This document shows positions 5,936 to 8,659 of a DNA stretch of 8,659 bases, in pieces. The notes under the pieces are model-generated. The model made no database searches. It was not told where the DNA came from and worked only from the letters and a program-made list of their open reading frames with translations. The position numbers and the translations under genes are program-made. Numbering within the stretch: position 1 is the first letter of the stretch; each line of letters starts with the position of its first letter. The stretch comes from Blastocatellia bacterium (GTDB lineage: Bacteria; Acidobacteriota; Blastocatellia; Chloracidobacteriales; JADJPF01). Location of the stretch: positions 5,698 to 14,356 of the forward strand of contig JAHFUF010000043.1 of assembly GCA_023265235.1 (NCBI GenBank). The letters run 5' to 3'.

Positions 5936-6322
5936 ATGCTTTCTACTTTAGCCTTAGTAATGTTTTTGCAGTTACCACAAGAACCTTATAAAGCTCAAGA
6001 TCCAACTAAACCAACTATACTTAAGTTTGAAGCTAAGCGTGATAAAACAGCTACTTACAGTAAAAAATCACCATATAAAGATATTTTTCTAGATAAGATA
6101 CTTAAGCAATATAAAGATAAATATAATTTTGGTGATACTGAAAAAAGCTATCTTAAGAATGGTCAAGTCTTACCAGAGGTTTTATATCCTCAAAATGGCA
6201 AAGAATTTCATTTTTCTCAACCAATTCCTGATACTTGGCCAAAAGCGGAGCTAAAATATATTCCTTTAACTTGGGAAAAACTCAAAATTATTGAGACGGA
6301 AAAATCACCTAAGAAAAAATAA
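5936..6322 (+). CDS. Unrecognised 128-residue protein, possibly exported
   Basis: No family is recognised. A strong ribosome site (GGAGG, 7 bases before the ATG) and the following hairpin support it as a real gene. The N-terminus MLSTLALVMFLQLPQEP is a short hydrophobic run lacking basic residues at its start, so it is a poor signal peptide or a short membrane anchor. The rest is hydrophilic and lysine-rich, with many Pro and aromatic residues (PYKDIFLDKILKQYKDKYNFG, then VLYPQNGKEFHF and PLTWEKLKI), ending in PKKK. There are no Cys or obvious catalytic motifs. It lies 78 bp downstream of hpnH on the same strand and could be co-transcribed, since the weak A/T-only hairpin between them (5869-5888) is unlikely to terminate. 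A periplasmic or membrane-associated accessory role is only a guess. Confidence 0.7.
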   Translation: MLSTLALVMFLQLPQEPYKAQDPTKPTILKFEAKRDKTATYSKKSPYKDIFLDKILKQYKDKYNFGDTEKSYLKNGQVLPEVLYPQNGKEFHFSQPIPDTWPKAELKYIPLTWEKLKIIETEKSPKKK

Positions 6323-6347
6323 CCGGGCGAACAACTTAAAACATAGT

Positions 6348-6395
6348 GCTAAGGGTATATTTGAAAGATATTTAGCTTTCAAATATACCCTTAGC
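6348..6395 (+). terminator. Perfect 20-bp-stem hairpin after the 128-residue gene
   Basis: Arms 6348-6367 and 6376-6395 are exact reverse complements over 20 bp, with an 8-base loop (ATATTTAG). The stem runs from a GCTAAGGG/CCCTTAGC base to an AT-rich top. TTTTAA follows on the plus strand. It begins 25 bp after the stop codon at 6322 and fits a factor-independent terminator for the hpnH/128-residue unit, though the T-run is short. The length and perfection of the stem are more than termination requires. Confidence 0.7.
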
Positions 6396-6595
6396 TTTTA
6401 ATAGTTGATAGTTGCTTGCAATAGGAAATTTGTTAACGGATAATGGAAGACCTACTTATCTAAATTTTGTGTGAAGACTTGTTTTTTTAAGTCCAGCAAA
6501 GCTTTAACCTAAAACCAATTAATAAATTGCTAAATGTTCTAACGAAAAGTGATTATAAAAATAATTTCGCTAGACATTCTATGATAAAGGATCTT
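6396..6595. other. Non-coding spacer
   Basis: These 200 AT-rich bases hold no credible gene. A short hairpin, GACTT with AAGTC around a T-run near 6476-6493, and a TATAAA near 6555 are the only structures noticed. No -35 box sits at a proper distance, so no promoter is called, although the gene at 6596 must be transcribed from here or by read-through. Confidence 0.4.
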
Positions 6596-8659
6596 ATGAA
6601 AGAATTTAAGTTTCGTGCATACTTCCTTACGTTTTTATTACTAGTATGTTCAAGTATTATTTATATTTCTTCTCAAGCTAATAGTAAGAATTTAACTTTA
6701 TCTAATAGCTCGCTACCATTAACGCAAGTTTCTGTAGCTAATCAAAACCCTAATGAGAGTAATCTACTCTTAGGCGCACTCTTAAAAGGAACAACTTTTA
6801 ATACTCGCAAATTTGACCTGCCCCAAGCACTTGCTCCTATATCAATAAAATCAGGTGATTTAGATGGAGATGGCGATTTAGATTTAGTTACTGCTAATTC
6901 TGATAGCAATTCTCTTACGATTTTAAGCAATGATGGTAAAGGTAGTTTTTTTAGTAAGGATATTATCTTAGCTGAAATAGATGGCCTTAATGCTCTAACA
7001 ATAGGTGATTTAGATGGAGATGGGGATTTAGATCTAGTTACTGCTAATTTACTTAGCTCTAACATCACTGTGTTGACCAATGATGGGACGGGCAATTTTA
7101 CCCAAGAAAACCTGTTTCTATCAGGGGTTGCTAGTCCTATCTCAATAGTAGCAGGTGACTTAGATAGAGATGGTGATCTAGATTTAGTTACTGCTAATCG
7201 AGACAACAACACAGTTGCAATAATAATTAATAATAGTACTGGTAAATTTACAGACGCTAATGTCCGTTTAGTGACAGTTTATGATGCTACTTCGCTCACA
7301 ATAGGGGATTTAGACAAAGATAATGACTTAGATTTAGCTATTGCTAGTCGAGATAATCGCTCTATCACATTATTAACTAATAATGGCCGTGCTAGGTTTA
7401 AGGATAGTTTTATTTCTTTAGATAAAGCTCCTTTATCAATAACCACAGGTGATTTAGATAGAGATGGTAAATTAGAATTAATCATTACTAATCAAGATAA
7501 CACAGTCACAATACTAGGTAACCAAGGTAGAGGTAATTTTATTAGTAGCGATATTGCTTTACCTGATGGGGCAATTAACCCTATATCAATAGTAACAGGT
7601 GACTTAGACAAGGATGGCGACCTTGATTTAATCACTGCTAATTCTGTTAGCAACAATTTAACAATCCTAGCTAATAATAGCGGCATTTTCAGTAGTGTTA
7701 ATGTTGGGTTAGCTCAAGAACGTTCGCCATTTTCTCTACTAACAGCAGATCTTGATAGAGATGGCTATCTAGACTTAGCTACAGCCAATTCTGGTAGCAA
7801 TAATGTCAGCTTATTTCTAAACATACACCCAAACAATGCAACTACTCAAACACTGCCATTTACACAGGACTGGAGTAATAATGGTCTAATAACTGCAAAT
7901 GATGATTGGACTAATGTTCCTGGGATTATTGGTTATCGTGGAGATGATATTACTGCGGCAGTAGGGGCTGATCCACAAACCCTTCTTGGAGAAGGTACTA
8001 TAGTTGTTAATGTAATTGCTAATCAAACTAACCCTAATGGTTTAGCTACTGGCGGTGTGGCAGAATTTCAACTTACAAATTCATCTGTCGCGCTACAAGG
8101 TTCAGGTACAGCCGATGCTCCTAATATTATTATTAACCTAAACACTACAGGGTTTACTAATATCAATGTAGCCTATAACTTACGCGATCTTGATGGTTCA
8201 GCAGATAATGCTGTTCAGCCTGTAGCACTTCAATATCGTGTAGGTACAACAGGAAACTTTACTAATGTTCCAGCAGGTTTTGTTGCTGACGCAAGTTCAG
8301 GCCCAAACCTTGCTACTTTAGTTACCCCTGTTAGTGCCACTCTACCTGCTGCTGCAAATAATCAATCAACTGTCCAAGTCCGTGTTATTACTGCTAATGC
8401 TACTGGTAATGATGAATGGATTGGTATAGATGATATAAATATTACAGGAACCCCTGCTGCACAGCCTGGTAGCCTTCAATTTAGCACAGCAACTTACACA
8501 GTAGCGGAAAATGGTGGCAGTGTCACAATTACTGTAACACGAACTAATGGTACAAGTGGTTCAGTATCAGTCAATTATGCAACAAGTAATGGAACAGCAA
8601 CAGCAGGTAGTGATTATACTGCTAGTAGTGGAACATTAACTTTTGCTGATGGAGTAGCT
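6596..8659 (+). CDS. Exported FG-GAP/VCBS repeat protein with Calx-beta domain (partial, C-terminus missing)
   Basis: The frame is open for 688 codons from the ATG at 6596 to the window edge. AAGGA lies just upstream; a second in-frame ATG at 6581 would overlap that site. Residues 1-28 form a signal peptide: basic start (KEFKFR), hydrophobic core (AYFLTFLLLVCSSIIYI) and SQA before Asn29. The Cys at 18 lacks a proper lipobox. Seven FG-GAP/VCBS-type repeats start at about residues 87, 137, 187, 237, 285, 335 and 384. Each centres on a GDLDxDGDLDLVTAN-like Ca2+ loop, with 48-50 residue spacing, and together they probably form a beta-propeller. Repeats 4 (DKDNDLDL) and 5 (DRDGKLELI) have weakened loops. 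Residues about 424-615 form a beta-rich domain (QDWSNNG, NLRDLDGSADNAVQP, DEWIGIDDI) seen in secreted surface proteins. A Calx-beta domain (about 624 on: FSTATYTVAENGGSVTITV) is cut by the edge. This suggests a Ca2+-dependent adhesin or surface protein; no enzyme domain is visible. Confidence 0.93.
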   Translation, partial: MKEFKFRAYFLTFLLLVCSSIIYISSQANSKNLTLSNSSLPLTQVSVANQNPNESNLLLGALLKGTTFNTRKFDLPQALAPISIKSGDLDGDGDLDLVTANSDSNSLTILSNDGKGSFFSKDIILAEIDGLNALTIGDLDGDGDLDLVTANLLSSNITVLTNDGTGNFTQENLFLSGVASPISIVAGDLDRDGDLDLVTANRDNNTVAIIINNSTGKFTDANVRLVTVYDATSLTIGDLDKDNDLDLAIASRDNRSITLLTNNGRARFKDSFISLDKAPLSITTGDLDRDGKLELIITNQDNTVTILGNQGRGNFISSDIALPDGAINPISIVTGDLDKDGDLDLITANSVSNNLTILANNSGIFSSVNVGLAQERSPFSLLTADLDRDGYLDLATANSGSNNVSLFLNIHPNNATTQTLPFTQDWSNNGLITANDDWTNVPGIIGYRGDDITAAVGADPQTLLGEGTIVVNVIANQTNPNGLATGGVAEFQLTNSSVALQGSGTADAPNIIINLNTTGFTNINVAYNLRDLDGSADNAVQPVALQYRVGTTGNFTNVPAGFVADASSGPNLATLVTPVSATLPAAANNQSTVQVRVITANATGNDEWIGIDDINITGTPAAQPGSLQFSTATYTVAENGGSVTITVTRTNGTSGSVSVNYATSNGTATAGSDYTASSGTLTFADGVA
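6854..7790 (+). repeat. Seven tandem coding repeats of 144-150 bp (FG-GAP/VCBS)
   Basis: The Ca2+-loop codons recur at 6854, 7004, 7154, 7304, 7448, 7598 and 7745, giving periods of 150, 150, 150, 144, 150 and 147 bp, all multiples of three. The loop core (GGTGATTTAGATGGAGATGG and variants) is well conserved in DNA as well as protein, while the intervening strands have diverged. This suggests ancient unit duplication with strong selection on the loop. The conserved DNA also opens long antisense frames rich in Ser, Lys and Pro, which are not genes. Confidence 0.9.

Noticed and set aside
6742..7686. Three minus-strand open frames rich in SKSPSPSKSP-like repeats
   Set aside because: They are the antisense reading of the conserved Ca2+-loop codons of the FG-GAP repeats; the repeated motif is a by-product of that conservation.
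6854..7790. Regularly spaced repeats resembling a CRISPR array
   Set aside because: The period is about 150 bp, the units are in frame and encode Ca2+-binding loops, and the spacing sequence is coding too.

Overview
This is a low-GC bacterial chromosome segment with six complete recognisable or well-supported genes, one small probable gene, one unrecognised small gene, one gene running off the right edge and a scrap of a gene at the left edge. An adenosylhopane-forming radical SAM enzyme (HpnH), a XisH/XisI pair and a PGM1-type ATP-grasp ligase suggest a Gram-negative, hopanoid-making bacterium. XisHI pairs are typical of Cyanobacteria and also occur in some Acidobacteriota and Chloroflexota. 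The combination would fit a low-GC Acidobacteriota (Blastocatellia-like) genome, but this placement rests on remembered family distribution and is tentative.

Layout. Bases 3-68 read as the C-terminal tail of a plus-strand gene. A long imperfect inverted repeat (64-176) follows. Next comes a minus-strand cassette: a 57-residue small protein (1128 to 955) with its own near-consensus promoter and strong ribosome binding site, then a hairpin resembling a terminator or attenuator, then a 2-oxoglutarate/Fe(II) oxygenase (841 to 215). The oxygenase part is visibly more AT-rich than the genes to its right. A plus-strand patatin-like hydrolase (1401-2153) converges on a minus-strand run that reads, in order of transcription, PGM1-like ATP-grasp ligase (4559 to 2940), xisH (2902 to 2486) and xisI (2498 to 2163). 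The gap between ligase and xisH is 37 bp, and xisH and xisI overlap. From 4838 the plus strand carries hpnH, an unrecognised 128-residue protein, a perfect 20-bp-stem hairpin, and a large exported beta-propeller-type protein (from 6596, open at 8659) with seven Ca2+-loop FG-GAP/VCBS repeats, a beta-rich domain and a Calx-beta domain.

How the genes may work together. HpnH belongs to extended hopanoid synthesis in the membrane. The xisHI pair is probably co-transcribed with the ligase, and no recombinase is visible, so a DNA-excision role is not supported here. The most speculative but most interesting idea is that the 57-residue peptide and the 2OG oxygenase form a small peptide-modification cassette. 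It lies within 2 kb of a ligase family known to act on ribosomally made peptides, but nothing in the sequence proves the three cooperate.
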